Part shown: piece by piece, positions 47,827-56,018 of the stretch
How positions within the stretch are numbered: the first letter of the stretch is position 1
Layout: each line of letters begins with the position of its first letter
Assembly (NCBI RefSeq): GCF_023333595.1
Contig: NZ_JAIQZM010000024.1
Coordinates: forward strand, 40,692-104,691
Reading direction: 5' to 3'
DNA from: Argonema galeatum A003/A1
Lineage (GTDB): Bacteria; Cyanobacteriota; Cyanobacteriia; Cyanobacteriales; Aerosakkonemataceae
DNA: 64,000 nt
Program-made: the position numbers and the translations under genes
The notes under the pieces: model-generated
The model's input: only the letters and a program-made list of their open reading frames with translations
The model's database searches: none
What the model was told of the DNA's origin: nothing

Positions 47827-48348
47827 ATGACACAAGAACTTTTGGACTTAAGAACCAGTATCTTAGAGGAACGCTACAGCGATGCTTTGGCGATCGTAGA
47901 TGATTTAGAAGGAATGAGTAAAAAGGAAATTCTGCGAAAAATTAAGGCATTTTTGAGAGTTTTAGTAATTCACTTGATTTTTAATCAAGTCGAGCAAAGA
48001 TTAACTAACTCTTGGGCTGCATCAATTCGTAATTCCCTCCGAGAAATTCAAGATGTGAATCAAAAAGAAAACAGAACTTCATATTATGTAAATTCTGACG
48101 AATGGGAAGATTTAATTGAGGAAGAGATACTTGAGAACGCGATCGCAGATGCAAGTGAAGAAGTGATGAATGGAAAATATACCCGTTCTCAACTATCGTC
48201 CATGTTAGATAAACCTCAATTGCTGCAAATAACAACCAGACTGCTTGACCTGACTTATACCCATTCTGCCAAAGAATTACCAGCGCTAATTGAGTCACAT
48301 TTAATACAGTTACCTGGTGGTCAAGACTGGATCGCTCGCAGAAAATAG
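47827..48348 (+). CDS. DUF29 family protein
   Basis: The 173-aa protein contains the DUF29-like core DLRTSILEERYSDALAIVDD, LEGMSKKEILRKIKAFLRVL, VIHLIFNQVEQRLTNSWAAS and RNSLREIQDVN, followed by a C-terminal region with SAKELPALIESHL. DUF29 proteins are abundant in cyanobacteria, usually near Uma2, toxin-antitoxin and repeat-rich regions, and have no known activity. I prefer the ATG at 47827 to the GTG at 47809. It lies 28 bp after the antitoxin-like gene and is convergent with a Uma2 gene. A second, more classical DUF29 gene is at 59846. Confidence 0.75.
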   Translation: MTQELLDLRTSILEERYSDALAIVDDLEGMSKKEILRKIKAFLRVLVIHLIFNQVEQRLTNSWAASIRNSLREIQDVNQKENRTSYYVNSDEWEDLIEEEILENAIADASEEVMNGKYTRSQLSSMLDKPQLLQITTRLLDLTYTHSAKELPALIESHLIQLPGGQDWIARRK

Positions 48349-48380
48349 AATTTGGATTTAAGAATATTTTATCGGGGTGG

Positions 48381-49019
48381 TTACGATCGCAGGCTTTGCC
48401 GAAATTCCTTTGCTGCCTCTAGCGGGTTGGGATTTCTCACGCATTGTGCCAACATCTCAATATCGAGTTCGGGAAGCAATTCGCTTTTCTGAATTAGCTC
48501 GTAACCGCAGGTTTGCACAAATTGAACCGGAGTTTCTTCTCGCAAATAGTAAAGGTAAAAGCGATCGCGCTGCCAGAACCAAACCTCTCGAATGTTCAGC
48601 CTTCTGTATACTTCCAATTTGTTGATTGTGCCGCTGGTAATAACAACTTCAATTGCTAAATCGGGAAATTCTTTGTCTGTGCCAATACAGTAAGCTTCAT
48701 CGGGTTCTATACCGCCGCTTTTCTCCTCTTGTCGCAAAGTTGTCGAACCAAAGGGAAAATAGTTGATGTCAGCTTCTAAAAAGTAAATAACGAGAAGATC
48801 TCCAATGCGAGTTTTTCCGCTTTCATGACGGCGAGAAGGTGACATAATTTCTAAAATTCCATCTAAATACGTAACTCGATATCCCGAACTGTCTCCGATT
48901 CGGGCGAGTAGTGCCTCATATTGCTCCCAATTCGCGCCATCAGTGATATAGCGGTCTTCAGGATCTTGGGGTTGGAGTACTTCTTCGTCAAGTAGCGCGT
49001 TCAGCTTGCTCCTCAGCAT
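48381..49019 (-). CDS. Uma2 family endonuclease-like protein
   Basis: A PD-(D/E)XK fold protein of 212 aa from the family often found in dozens of copies per cyanobacterial genome. Visible motifs: GYRVTYLDGILEIMSPSRRH, IEPDEAYCIG (first acid), FPDLAIEVVITSGTINKLEV (D, E-x-V and K in order) and YRRLNIREVWFW. All catalytic-type residues are present. The start at 49019 is chosen because AAGGAGG lies 8 nt upstream; an in-frame ATG at 49064 would add 15 residues without a ribosome site. The role (nuclease, or mobile-element related) is unknown. Confidence 0.85.
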   Translation of the reverse strand: MLRSKLNALLDEEVLQPQDPEDRYITDGANWEQYEALLARIGDSSGYRVTYLDGILEIMSPSRRHESGKTRIGDLLVIYFLEADINYFPFGSTTLRQEEKSGGIEPDEAYCIGTDKEFPDLAIEVVITSGTINKLEVYRRLNIREVWFWQRDRFYLYYLREETPVQFVQTCGYELIQKSELLPELDIEMLAQCVRNPNPLEAAKEFRQSLRS

Positions 49020-49140
49020 CAGTATCGCCTCCTTAGAGAATGTCCTAATTTTAGAGCAGCCCAACGCCTAAAGGCGTTAGGCTGGGCTTTGTGGAAATAG
49101 GGAATTTCTCCCATAGCATCTGCCCCTCGGCATCTGCCCA

Positions 49141-50601
49141 TTACCAGCCGCTAACGATATGCTCGATCGCATCGGGGTGCGACGGCAAATCGCTAGTGAT
49201 TACCTCGCAACCAGACTCTGTTACCAGCACATCATCCTCAATCCGAATTCCCCGGACATCAGAGAATTCTGCCAGACGATCCCAATTCACTATCTCCTGA
49301 TATTTTTCTCGTTTGTCTGGGTAATTCAAAAGCGACGGTACTTGATAGAACCCAGGCTCGATCGATACCAGCATTCCCGCCTTGAGGGGTCGATCCAGAC
49401 GCAGGTAATTTAAGCCAAAGCGATCGCTCCTAATTCGCCCCAGCTCGTACCCCGCCAAATCCCCCAAATCTTCCATATCGTGAACATCCAAACCGATCGC
49501 GTGTCCGATGCCGTGGGGGAAAAATGCCGCGTGAGCGTCTAACTCTACCAATTCTTCCGCATCACCTTTCATAATGCCCAAATCGACCAGCCCTTGGGTG
49601 AGGGTAGTTGCCCCCAGCAAATGAATGTCTTTATACTCCACACCAGGACGTATCTTGGCAATACAAGCATCGTGAGCCGCCAGAACTACATCGTAAATAG
49701 CTCGCTGGGTAGATGAAAACTTCCCAGAAACAGGCCAAGTGCGCGTCACATCAGATGCCCAACCCATCGGGGTTTCAGCACCCACATCCGCAAGTAGCAA
49801 GTCTCCCTGTTGCAGGGGGTTATGATACTGCTCGTTATGGAGAACTTCGCCGCGAACCGTGACAATACTGTTATAAGCACAAGTCATGTTCCGCGCAGTG
49901 AGGACACTTTCCATCGCGGAACGGACTTCGGCTTCAGTTTTGCAATGTCGCGTCGCCGCCATACCCGATTTATGTGCGTCAACAGTAGTAGCAGCCGCTT
50001 TTCGCAATTCTGCCAAAGCGCCTGCATCGTGGTTGAGTCGCAGCCTGACGATCGCATAAGCTAGATCCCAGTCGATCGAATTCAGGGAAGAAGCCGAATA
50101 CAACCATCGATGCAGTGTCCCAGACTGTTGGTTGTTGATCATCACGTCCTGCACTGGGATTGTCGCGCAGCCTTGACTTCGCCACCACAGTTCTCCCATC
50201 GGGTGATCTGTGTTTGCCCCAATCAGCTCGGCAATCTCCTCTCGCATGGGCTTTTTTCCATGCCACAGGGAATCGTCTGGACTTGGGTCATCCATGAATA
50301 GTTCTAGTCTGCCTGCCTCCATCCGAATTGCCGCATTCTCCAGGGGTAGTCCAGCAAAATAGAGAAAGTGACTGCTGGCTCGAAACTGCAATTTATTCGC
50401 CGGATAATTCCGAGAAGGGGCGCATCCTGACCAGAGAACCACGGGGAAATCAATCAGATCGAAAAGTCGCTTCCGTCGCTTGCGGAGTGTGTCTGCCAAG
50501 GTTTTGGCTTCACCAAGCGTGTCGGAATGAGCATTTTTTAGCGACGCCGTTAGCGAAGCTATGTCCAAGGCAATAGGCATCTCGGTCGTGACTTGCATCA
50601 T
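49141..50601 (-). CDS. pepP: Xaa-Pro aminopeptidase (aminopeptidase P family)
   Basis: This M24 metallopeptidase removes N-terminal residues before proline in the cytoplasm. The 486-aa protein has the N-terminal AMP domain (RRKRLFDLIDFPVVLWSGCA, FRASSHFLYFAGLP) and the pita-bread domain with metal ligands in DVGAETPMGWASDVTRTWPV (two Asp), FFPHGIGHAIGLDVHD (His), VSIEPGFY (Glu) and RGIRIEDDVLVTESG (Glu). A segment near residue 19-32 (ASLKNAHSDTLGEA) overlaps an AGCGACGC...GTTAGCGAAGC repeat near the N-terminus, another case of repeat sequence used in frame. It is divergent from the DUF4332 gene. Confidence 0.94.
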   Translation of the reverse strand: MMQVTTEMPIALDIASLTASLKNAHSDTLGEAKTLADTLRKRRKRLFDLIDFPVVLWSGCAPSRNYPANKLQFRASSHFLYFAGLPLENAAIRMEAGRLELFMDDPSPDDSLWHGKKPMREEIAELIGANTDHPMGELWWRSQGCATIPVQDVMINNQQSGTLHRWLYSASSLNSIDWDLAYAIVRLRLNHDAGALAELRKAAATTVDAHKSGMAATRHCKTEAEVRSAMESVLTARNMTCAYNSIVTVRGEVLHNEQYHNPLQQGDLLLADVGAETPMGWASDVTRTWPVSGKFSSTQRAIYDVVLAAHDACIAKIRPGVEYKDIHLLGATTLTQGLVDLGIMKGDAEELVELDAHAAFFPHGIGHAIGLDVHDMEDLGDLAGYELGRIRSDRFGLNYLRLDRPLKAGMLVSIEPGFYQVPSLLNYPDKREKYQEIVNWDRLAEFSDVRGIRIEDDVLVTESGCEVITSDLPSHPDAIEHIVSGW

Positions 50602-50671
50602 AGAAACTTACAATCCGGGAGCATCTCACTCTTGCCAGAATACCAAAACTGTCCAATTTGAGGTAAAAGGG

Positions 50672-51121
50672 ATGTCTCGTCAACTCAACAATCATCCTAG
50701 CGCTATCCAAGCATACGACTGGCCTCTAGCTCAACTGCCCGGTTTGAGCCACGATCGCCAATCCCAACTACTAGAGTGCGGCATTACTACGACTGGGCAG
50801 CTAATTGAAAAAGCCAATACTCCCGAAACGAGGCAGGCATTGGCAAATCAGTTGCAGATCCATATTCAGTATGTTAAAAAATGGGTTGCTTTAGCAGATC
50901 TCGCTCGCATCCCCAGCGTTGGTTGCCAATATTGCGGACTATTATTACACGCTGGGGTATGTTCTGTAACCCACCTGGCTCAGATTCCCCCCTACAGATT
51001 GCACCAACAAATTTTGCGGTTGCACGTTGCAACCATGCAGCGGCGCGACCTTTGCCCTTCTGTGGAACAAGTATCTCTGTGGATTAAACAAGCGCGATCG
51101 ATTTTAGATTTTAGATTTTAG
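50672..51121 (+). CDS. DUF4332 domain protein
   Basis: The 149-aa protein (LAQLPGLSHDRQSQLLECGI, TTTGQLIEKANTPETRQALA, VKKWVALADLARIPSVGCQY, CGLLLHAGVCSVTHLAQI) matches DUF4332, which contains two helix-hairpin-helix-like units and is thought to bind DNA or act as a scaffold. Its start is placed at 50672 after an AGGTAAAAGGG ribosome site; an in-frame ATG at 50561 would read back through the pepP promoter. The last residues (ILDFRF) come from a TTTTAGATT repeat at the stop, so the native C-terminus is probably slightly shorter. Confidence 0.8.
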   Translation: MSRQLNNHPSAIQAYDWPLAQLPGLSHDRQSQLLECGITTTGQLIEKANTPETRQALANQLQIHIQYVKKWVALADLARIPSVGCQYCGLLLHAGVCSVTHLAQIPPYRLHQQILRLHVATMQRRDLCPSVEQVSLWIKQARSILDFRF

Positions 51122-51161
51122 ATTGAAAACAATGAGCAATCTGCTTTGCTCCAAAATAGCT

Positions 51162-51776
51162 CTAATTTTTGGCTAAAACGCCGTTGAGGAAGATATCGGC
51201 GATTCCCTCTGCCATTTCCTTGATCGCTTGCGGTGAGGCTCCCGGCTCCATAATTGTGTTGTGGCTAAAACCTGCGATCGCAAACATCCCTACAAACACC
51301 CGCGCCACTATTTTGGGGTTCATCTGGCGATAAATACCTCTATCCATCGCCGTTTGGAAGAAAGCTTCCGCCACGTCCGTCATTTTGTCAATCACTTCCG
51401 ACTGGACGCGATCGCGCAATTCCGGGTGAAACTGCGCTTCCATAAAGCAAACCCGCATCATATCCCCATTAGCGTGGAAATTCAGCATCCGCCGCCGCAT
51501 TACCTGCGCTACAGCTTCATAGCTGCCCATTTCGCTCAGTTCCGTCAACAAATCCGTCAGGATTTCGACCCATCCCTCCGTTGCTACTTCCACCAAAATC
51601 GCCTTTTTGTTGGCAAAATGGCGAAATAAAGTTCCCTCTGCCACCCCAGCCGCCGCCGCAAGATCGCGAGTAGTCGTACCGTCATAACCCTGGCGGGCAA
51701 ACAACTTTTGCGCTGCCTTGATTATACGGGTGCGCGTTGCGTCTTCTGGCTGAGGAGTTCGGTGAAAAATTCCCAT
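51162..51776 (-). CDS. TetR/AcrR family transcriptional regulator
   Basis: The 204-aa protein has the N-terminal TetR helix-turn-helix (TRTRIIKAAQKLFARQGYDG, TTTRDLAAAAGVAEGTLFRH, FANKKAILVEVA; about 13-62) and an all-helical ligand/dimer domain, with VCFMEAQFHPELRDRVQSEV and VARVFVGMFAIAGFSHNTIM. Such repressors usually respond to small hydrophobic ligands. It has no adjacent transporter; the nearest divergent gene beyond a repeat-rich 500-bp gap is the M16 peptidase pair. Ligand and targets are unknown. Confidence 0.93.
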   Translation of the reverse strand: MGIFHRTPQPEDATRTRIIKAAQKLFARQGYDGTTTRDLAAAAGVAEGTLFRHFANKKAILVEVATEGWVEILTDLLTELSEMGSYEAVAQVMRRRMLNFHANGDMMRVCFMEAQFHPELRDRVQSEVIDKMTDVAEAFFQTAMDRGIYRQMNPKIVARVFVGMFAIAGFSHNTIMEPGASPQAIKEMAEGIADIFLNGVLAKN

Positions 51777-52443
51777 ATTAAATCATCGTTCTATACTAAT
51801 CGAATCTCTACAATGCTGCTTTTTATCATCTTAATAAAAATATATCAGTCTTAAATAATGATTAACAGCAACAGCACGAGTTTATACAAAAATTTACATA
51901 TTTTTCGATATTTTTGAACGCTTTTTGATTATAGTACTAAAATAGTAATTTATCATTATGTTAGATAGTCTAGATTTCCTCCCTTCCCGCCACAAGATTA
52001 TGTAGGGGCGTTCGCTCACACGGCGCGGATGGGCGATTCATGACCGCATTAATCTGTCGTCTAATATCTTGTCCGGTTGCATCGTTAGTACATGAGTGAG
52101 ATCGTCAAATTGCCTGTTGTCATCGTTGGTTACATTTTTACCGCAGATGAAGACAGATGAACGCAGATGAACGCAGATAAGATTAAGAAGACCGATTTTT
52201 TTAGGTAACCGATGCGTAAGGACATGAGATCGCACATCATTTTTCTTCCGGAATCCGATATCCGCTCTAATTACGCAAAAAAGCGGCAGTTTTTGAACAA
52301 AAAAACTTTTAATGCACTCGACTGCACCGTGCTATCATCCGATAGAATGTCTATCACTTTCACCGATAAATTTGGTGCGGGTAGTTTTAAGCTTTGGGGA
52401 ACCAGGGATTTACACTTCTATCAGATTTCAAATATACTTGGCT
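51777..52443. other. Long intergenic region with repeat copy, no gene
   Basis: This gap has AT-rich sequence next to the TetR start, one arm of a GTAGGGGCG-type repeat (about 52002), the dispersed repeat copy B (52063-52227), and about 215 bp before the M16 start. Short frames (from 52212 and 52312) read through it but lack family features. Confidence 0.45.
52063..52227 (-). repeat. Dispersed ~164-bp repeat, copy B (inverted relative to copy A)
   Basis: This is the reverse-complement partner of 13504-13667. The order of the blocks is the same when read on the minus strand, with small indels and substitutions, showing descent from one element. Confidence 0.75.
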
Positions 52444-54153
52444 ATGGAACAGCTTAACAGCAAAAGCGTCAGCGTCCATTGGAAAATTTGTAGAGCAAAA
52501 CAATTCCCTGTGTCTATGATCTCGCCTGCGTGGTTACTTAAGTTGACAGTCCAAATAAAAAACAACTGGTGGCGTCGAACACTTATAACATTACTATGTG
52601 CTGTTCTGCTGTGGTGCGGACTGAAACCAGACGCGGCTTTAGCGCGTACCCAAAACTCGACACCAAGCACATTACCCGCGCTACGGGGAGAGGAAAGCAA
52701 ACTTAAATTTTCATCATCTGAGTCAATTAGGCCCTATTTGGATCGGGTGATGCAGCGCATCACCGAGTTTCGCCTCGATAATGGCATGAAGTTCATCGTG
52801 CTGGAACGACACCAAGCACCAATAGTTTCTTTTCTAACATACGCCGATGTTGGCGGTGCCAACGAGCCAGATGGCAAAACAGGAGTTGCTCACTTTTTGG
52901 AGCATTTGGCTTTCAAAGGAACGACGCGCATAGGCACAAAAAACTACGCAGCGGAAAAGCCATTACTCGATCGACTAGATACCCTATCAGAACAAATTCA
53001 AGCAGCCAAAGCAACTGGTAAAGAAGCCGAAGTTACTAAGTTACAGGCCCAGTTCCAAAAGGTTGAAGCACAAGCAGCCGATCTAGTCAAGCAAAACGAG
53101 TTGGGTCAGATCGTTGAGCAAGCTGGAGGAGTCGGTCTGAATGCCAATACTTCCACCGATGCTACCCGCTACTTCTACAGTTTCCCTTCTAACAAGCTAG
53201 AACTGTGGATGTCGCTGGAGTCGGAACGGTTTCTAGAGCCAGTGTTCCGAGAGTTTTATAAAGAAAAAGATGTAATTTTAGAGGAGCGCAGGCTGCGTGT
53301 CGATAACTCGCCAGTCGGTAAGATGCTCGAAGCATTTATCGACACTGCTTACAAGGTGCATCCCTATCTGCGTCCGGTAATTGGCTACGACAAAGACATC
53401 AGAAATTTAACCACAAAAGATGTAAAGGAGTTTTTCGATACTCACTACGTTCCCAGTAAGTTGACGATCGCTGTTGTTGGGGATGTCAATCCAGCAGAAG
53501 TGAAAAGACTGGCCCAGATTTATTTTGGCCGCTATCAAGCAAAACCGAAGGCAAACGACACTGTAGCGATCGAACCAAAGCAAACCCAAACTAGGGAAGT
53601 CACCTTGCGACTGCCTTCCCAGCCTTGGTATTTGGAAGGATACCATCGCCCAGCAATGAATCATCCCGATAATGTAGTTTATGAAATGATCGGCAGCATT
53701 CTCAGCGATGGTAGAACGTCCCGCCTCTACAAATCGCTGGTGGAAAAGCAGCAACTGGCACTCACCGCACAAGGCTTTAACGGTTTTCCAGGAGATAAGT
53801 ATCCTACGATGATGCTATTTTATGCGCTGACGGCTCCCGGTCATACGGTTGACGAGGTGGCGACTGCGTTGCGATCTCAAATCGATCGGCTCTTAACTGA
53901 GCCAGTTTCAGCAGAGGAATTGGATCGGGTCAAAACGCAAGCGCGTGCTGGCTTGTTGGGCTCGCTTGATTCTAATGATGGTATGGCATCTTTGTTAGTG
54001 GAATACGAAGTCAAAACAGGTAGCTGGAAAAACTTGTTCACGGAGTTGGAAGCGATCGCAGCTGTCACCCCCGCCGATATCCAGCGCGTTGCACAAGCAA
54101 CATTCCAGCCATCCAATCGCACCATTGGGCGTCTTCTGTCCAAAGAGCAATAA
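52444..54153 (+). CDS. M16 family zinc peptidase (catalytic subunit type)
   Basis: The 569-aa protein has a long N-terminal region with a hydrophobic segment (TLITLLCAVLLWCGL, residues about 45-60, signal or anchor), then the M16 domain: RLDNGMKFIVLERHQAPIVS, HFLEH (H150, E153, H154) for zinc, and the distal Glu region LWMSLESERFLEP. The inactive-like second half shows YYFGRYQAKP-type and LRSQIDRLLTEPVSAEELDR. The ATG at 52444 is the first plausible start. It is followed by a second M16 gene lacking the zinc motif, together probably forming a periplasmic or thylakoid-lumen heterodimer of the processing-peptidase type. Confidence 0.9.
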   Translation: MEQLNSKSVSVHWKICRAKQFPVSMISPAWLLKLTVQIKNNWWRRTLITLLCAVLLWCGLKPDAALARTQNSTPSTLPALRGEESKLKFSSSESIRPYLDRVMQRITEFRLDNGMKFIVLERHQAPIVSFLTYADVGGANEPDGKTGVAHFLEHLAFKGTTRIGTKNYAAEKPLLDRLDTLSEQIQAAKATGKEAEVTKLQAQFQKVEAQAADLVKQNELGQIVEQAGGVGLNANTSTDATRYFYSFPSNKLELWMSLESERFLEPVFREFYKEKDVILEERRLRVDNSPVGKMLEAFIDTAYKVHPYLRPVIGYDKDIRNLTTKDVKEFFDTHYVPSKLTIAVVGDVNPAEVKRLAQIYFGRYQAKPKANDTVAIEPKQTQTREVTLRLPSQPWYLEGYHRPAMNHPDNVVYEMIGSILSDGRTSRLYKSLVEKQQLALTAQGFNGFPGDKYPTMMLFYALTAPGHTVDEVATALRSQIDRLLTEPVSAEELDRVKTQARAGLLGSLDSNDGMASLLVEYEVKTGSWKNLFTELEAIAAVTPADIQRVAQATFQPSNRTIGRLLSKEQ

Positions 54154-54203
54154 AGGAAATGGAACCCCTCTAGCAAAGAACGCGAACAAGAGGAGTTAAC
54201 GAA

Positions 54204-54229
54204 AATTTGACACCCATGGGTGTCAAATT
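54204..54229. repeat. 26-bp perfect palindrome between the two M16 genes
   Basis: The arm AATTTGACACCCA and its complement read TTTGACACCCATGGGTGTCA across the centre. It lies 50 bp after the first stop and about 70 bp before the second start. It can form an intercistronic hairpin or be an operator; no other copy is seen in the window. Confidence 0.7.
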
Positions 54230-54300
54230 GCGACGGTAAAAAAATAGACGAGCAGGGAAGAGGACGAAAAGTGCTTTTCGATCGAAAATCAAAAATTTTT

Positions 54301-55779
54301 ATGAGTCAGCAGCGGATTGTCAAAGCCCTGACGCTAATGGTGGTGACAATACTGCTTCTGATGGTATTGCGCTTGCCAGCCGTGGCCCAAGGAGCCAGAC
54401 ATTATACCGAGTTGACCTTTCCACCGCTGCCAGAAATCAAGCTGCCCGCTTACACTCGCTATAAACTGGACAACGGCATAATAGTGTATTTGATGGAAGA
54501 CCGGGAACTTCCCCTGATCGGCGGTACAGCGCTGTTTCGCACAGGCGATCGCTGGGAACCAGCAGAAAAAGTTGGTTTGGCTGGGTTAGTAGGGGAAGTG
54601 ATGCGGAATGGAGGCACAAAGAAGCACTCAGCCGATGAATTGAATACTCTGCTGGAACAACGGGCCGCTTCAGTAGAAACCAGTATAGGGACTTCTTCGG
54701 GTAGCGCTAGTTTTAGCAGCCTCACCGAAGATTTAGAGCAAGTGTTTGCGCTATTTGCCGAGGTAATTCAGGAACCAGTATTTGCCCAGGACAAAATTGA
54801 TTTAGGCAAAACGCAAGCGAAGGGCGATATAGCCCGCCGCAACGACAATCCCGGTGGCATTGCCAGCCGAGAATTCCAGAAACTAATCTACGGGGAAAGT
54901 AGCCCATACTCCCGCACGATTGAGTACGCTAATCTGGACAATATTTCCAGGCAAGATTTGGTGAATTTTTACCAGCAATATTTCTATCCCAACAATATGA
55001 TGCTGGGCATTGTGGGAGATTTTGACAGTAAAAAAATGCGGGAACTGATCCAGGAAAAGTTTGGCAACTGGAAACCAAATCCGCAACTGAAAATACCGCC
55101 TTTGCCAGCCGTTTCTCAGGCGAACCAGGGAGGGATCTTTTTTGTCGATCGACCTCAGCTGACTCAGAGTTATATTCAGATGGGGCACTTGGGCGGTCTG
55201 TTGAACAGTCCCGACTATGCGGCGCTGGATGTTTTGAATGGGGTGCTGAATGGTTTTGGCGGGCGGCTTTTTAATGAAGTGCGATCGCGCCAAGGTCTAG
55301 CTTACAGCGTCTACGGCGCTTGGAGTCCCCGCTATGACTACCCCGGCGTCTTCCTTGCTGGAGGACAAACTCGTTCCGAAGCTACAGTGCCATTTATTCA
55401 AGCCATCTTCGCCGAAATTAAGCGCATTCAAGCTGAAGCAGTGACGCCAGAAGAATTAGCTTTAGCTAAAGAATCAACCCTGAATTCTTTTGTATTCAAC
55501 TTTCAAGACCCCAGCCAAACTTTATCGCGCTTAATGCGATACGAGTACTACGGCTACCCGGATGATTTTTTGTTCCGTTATCGACGCCAGGTAGAAGCAA
55601 CCACTGCAGCTGACGTGCAGCGCGTTGGCCGTACTTACCTCAAGCCAGAGAAAATCACCACCTTGGTTGTAGGTAATTCTGCTGCTATTCAGCCTCCCTT
55701 GACTGCACTGGCGGCAGAAGTGACACCGATCGATATCACAATTCCAGCGCCGAGAACTACCGCCACTTCCCAGCCATAA
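54301..55779 (+). CDS. M16 family peptidase-like protein (non-catalytic partner type)
   Basis: The 492-aa protein has a signal-like N-terminus (RIVKALTLMVVTILLLMVLR, then LPAVAQG) and the M16 fold: YKLDNGIIVYLMEDRELPLI, GLAGLVGEVMRNGGTKKHSA in place of the zinc motif, VFALFAEVIQEPVFA, and the C-terminal RGGRLFNEVRSRQGLAYSVY-like stretch FGGRLFNEVRSRQGLAYSVY. The HxxEH signature is replaced by LVGEV, so zinc binding and catalysis are not expected. It pairs with the upstream M16 gene. The ATG at 54301 is chosen because the signal follows directly; a GTG at 54220 would read through the palindrome. Confidence 0.9.
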   Translation: MSQQRIVKALTLMVVTILLLMVLRLPAVAQGARHYTELTFPPLPEIKLPAYTRYKLDNGIIVYLMEDRELPLIGGTALFRTGDRWEPAEKVGLAGLVGEVMRNGGTKKHSADELNTLLEQRAASVETSIGTSSGSASFSSLTEDLEQVFALFAEVIQEPVFAQDKIDLGKTQAKGDIARRNDNPGGIASREFQKLIYGESSPYSRTIEYANLDNISRQDLVNFYQQYFYPNNMMLGIVGDFDSKKMRELIQEKFGNWKPNPQLKIPPLPAVSQANQGGIFFVDRPQLTQSYIQMGHLGGLLNSPDYAALDVLNGVLNGFGGRLFNEVRSRQGLAYSVYGAWSPRYDYPGVFLAGGQTRSEATVPFIQAIFAEIKRIQAEAVTPEELALAKESTLNSFVFNFQDPSQTLSRLMRYEYYGYPDDFLFRYRRQVEATTAADVQRVGRTYLKPEKITTLVVGNSAAIQPPLTALAAEVTPIDITIPAPRTTATSQP

Positions 55780-55791
55780 AAACCACTCTTG

Positions 55792-55845
55792 GGTACGTTG
55801 TTGCGCTTTAGCGCCAGATTTCGCGCTAAAGCGCAACAACATACC
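55792..55845. repeat. Palindromic repeat (family P1), interrupted centre
   Basis: The arm GGTACGTTGTTGCGCTTTAG pairs with the right arm, which has ATACC in place of GTACC at the end; the centre is CGCCAGATTTCGCG. It follows the stop of the second M16 gene by 13 bp. Confidence 0.85.
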
Positions 55846-55987
55846 TAAGAATCGCCTCTAGATGGCGATCGATCCAAAACTACATCTGCGTTCATCTGCT
55901 TTTATCTGCGGTAAAAAATTACTCAAATTTAATTGTGCGATCGAACTAATGTGTAGGTTGGCTTTGTACCTCAACCCAACCCAGAAA

Positions 55988-56013
55988 GAGCGCTAAAGCG
56001 CAACAACGTACCT
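55988..56013. repeat. Half copy of the P1 palindrome
   Basis: Only the right arm (GAGCGCTAAAGCGCAACAAC, then GTACCT) is present, just downstream of the CHAT gene. The left arm is missing and replaced by a CAACCCAACCC repeat fragment. Confidence 0.7.
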
Positions 56014-56018
56014 ATAAA

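Noticed and set aside
52212..52443. Extending the M16 gene upstream to 52312 or calling a gene from 52212
   Set aside because: The added residues have no signal or family character; the ATG at 52444 gives a sensible precursor.
54220..54300. GTG start at 54220 for the second M16 gene
   Set aside because: It would place half of the perfect palindrome in the coding region and put a polar stretch before the signal peptide; ATG 54301 fits better.
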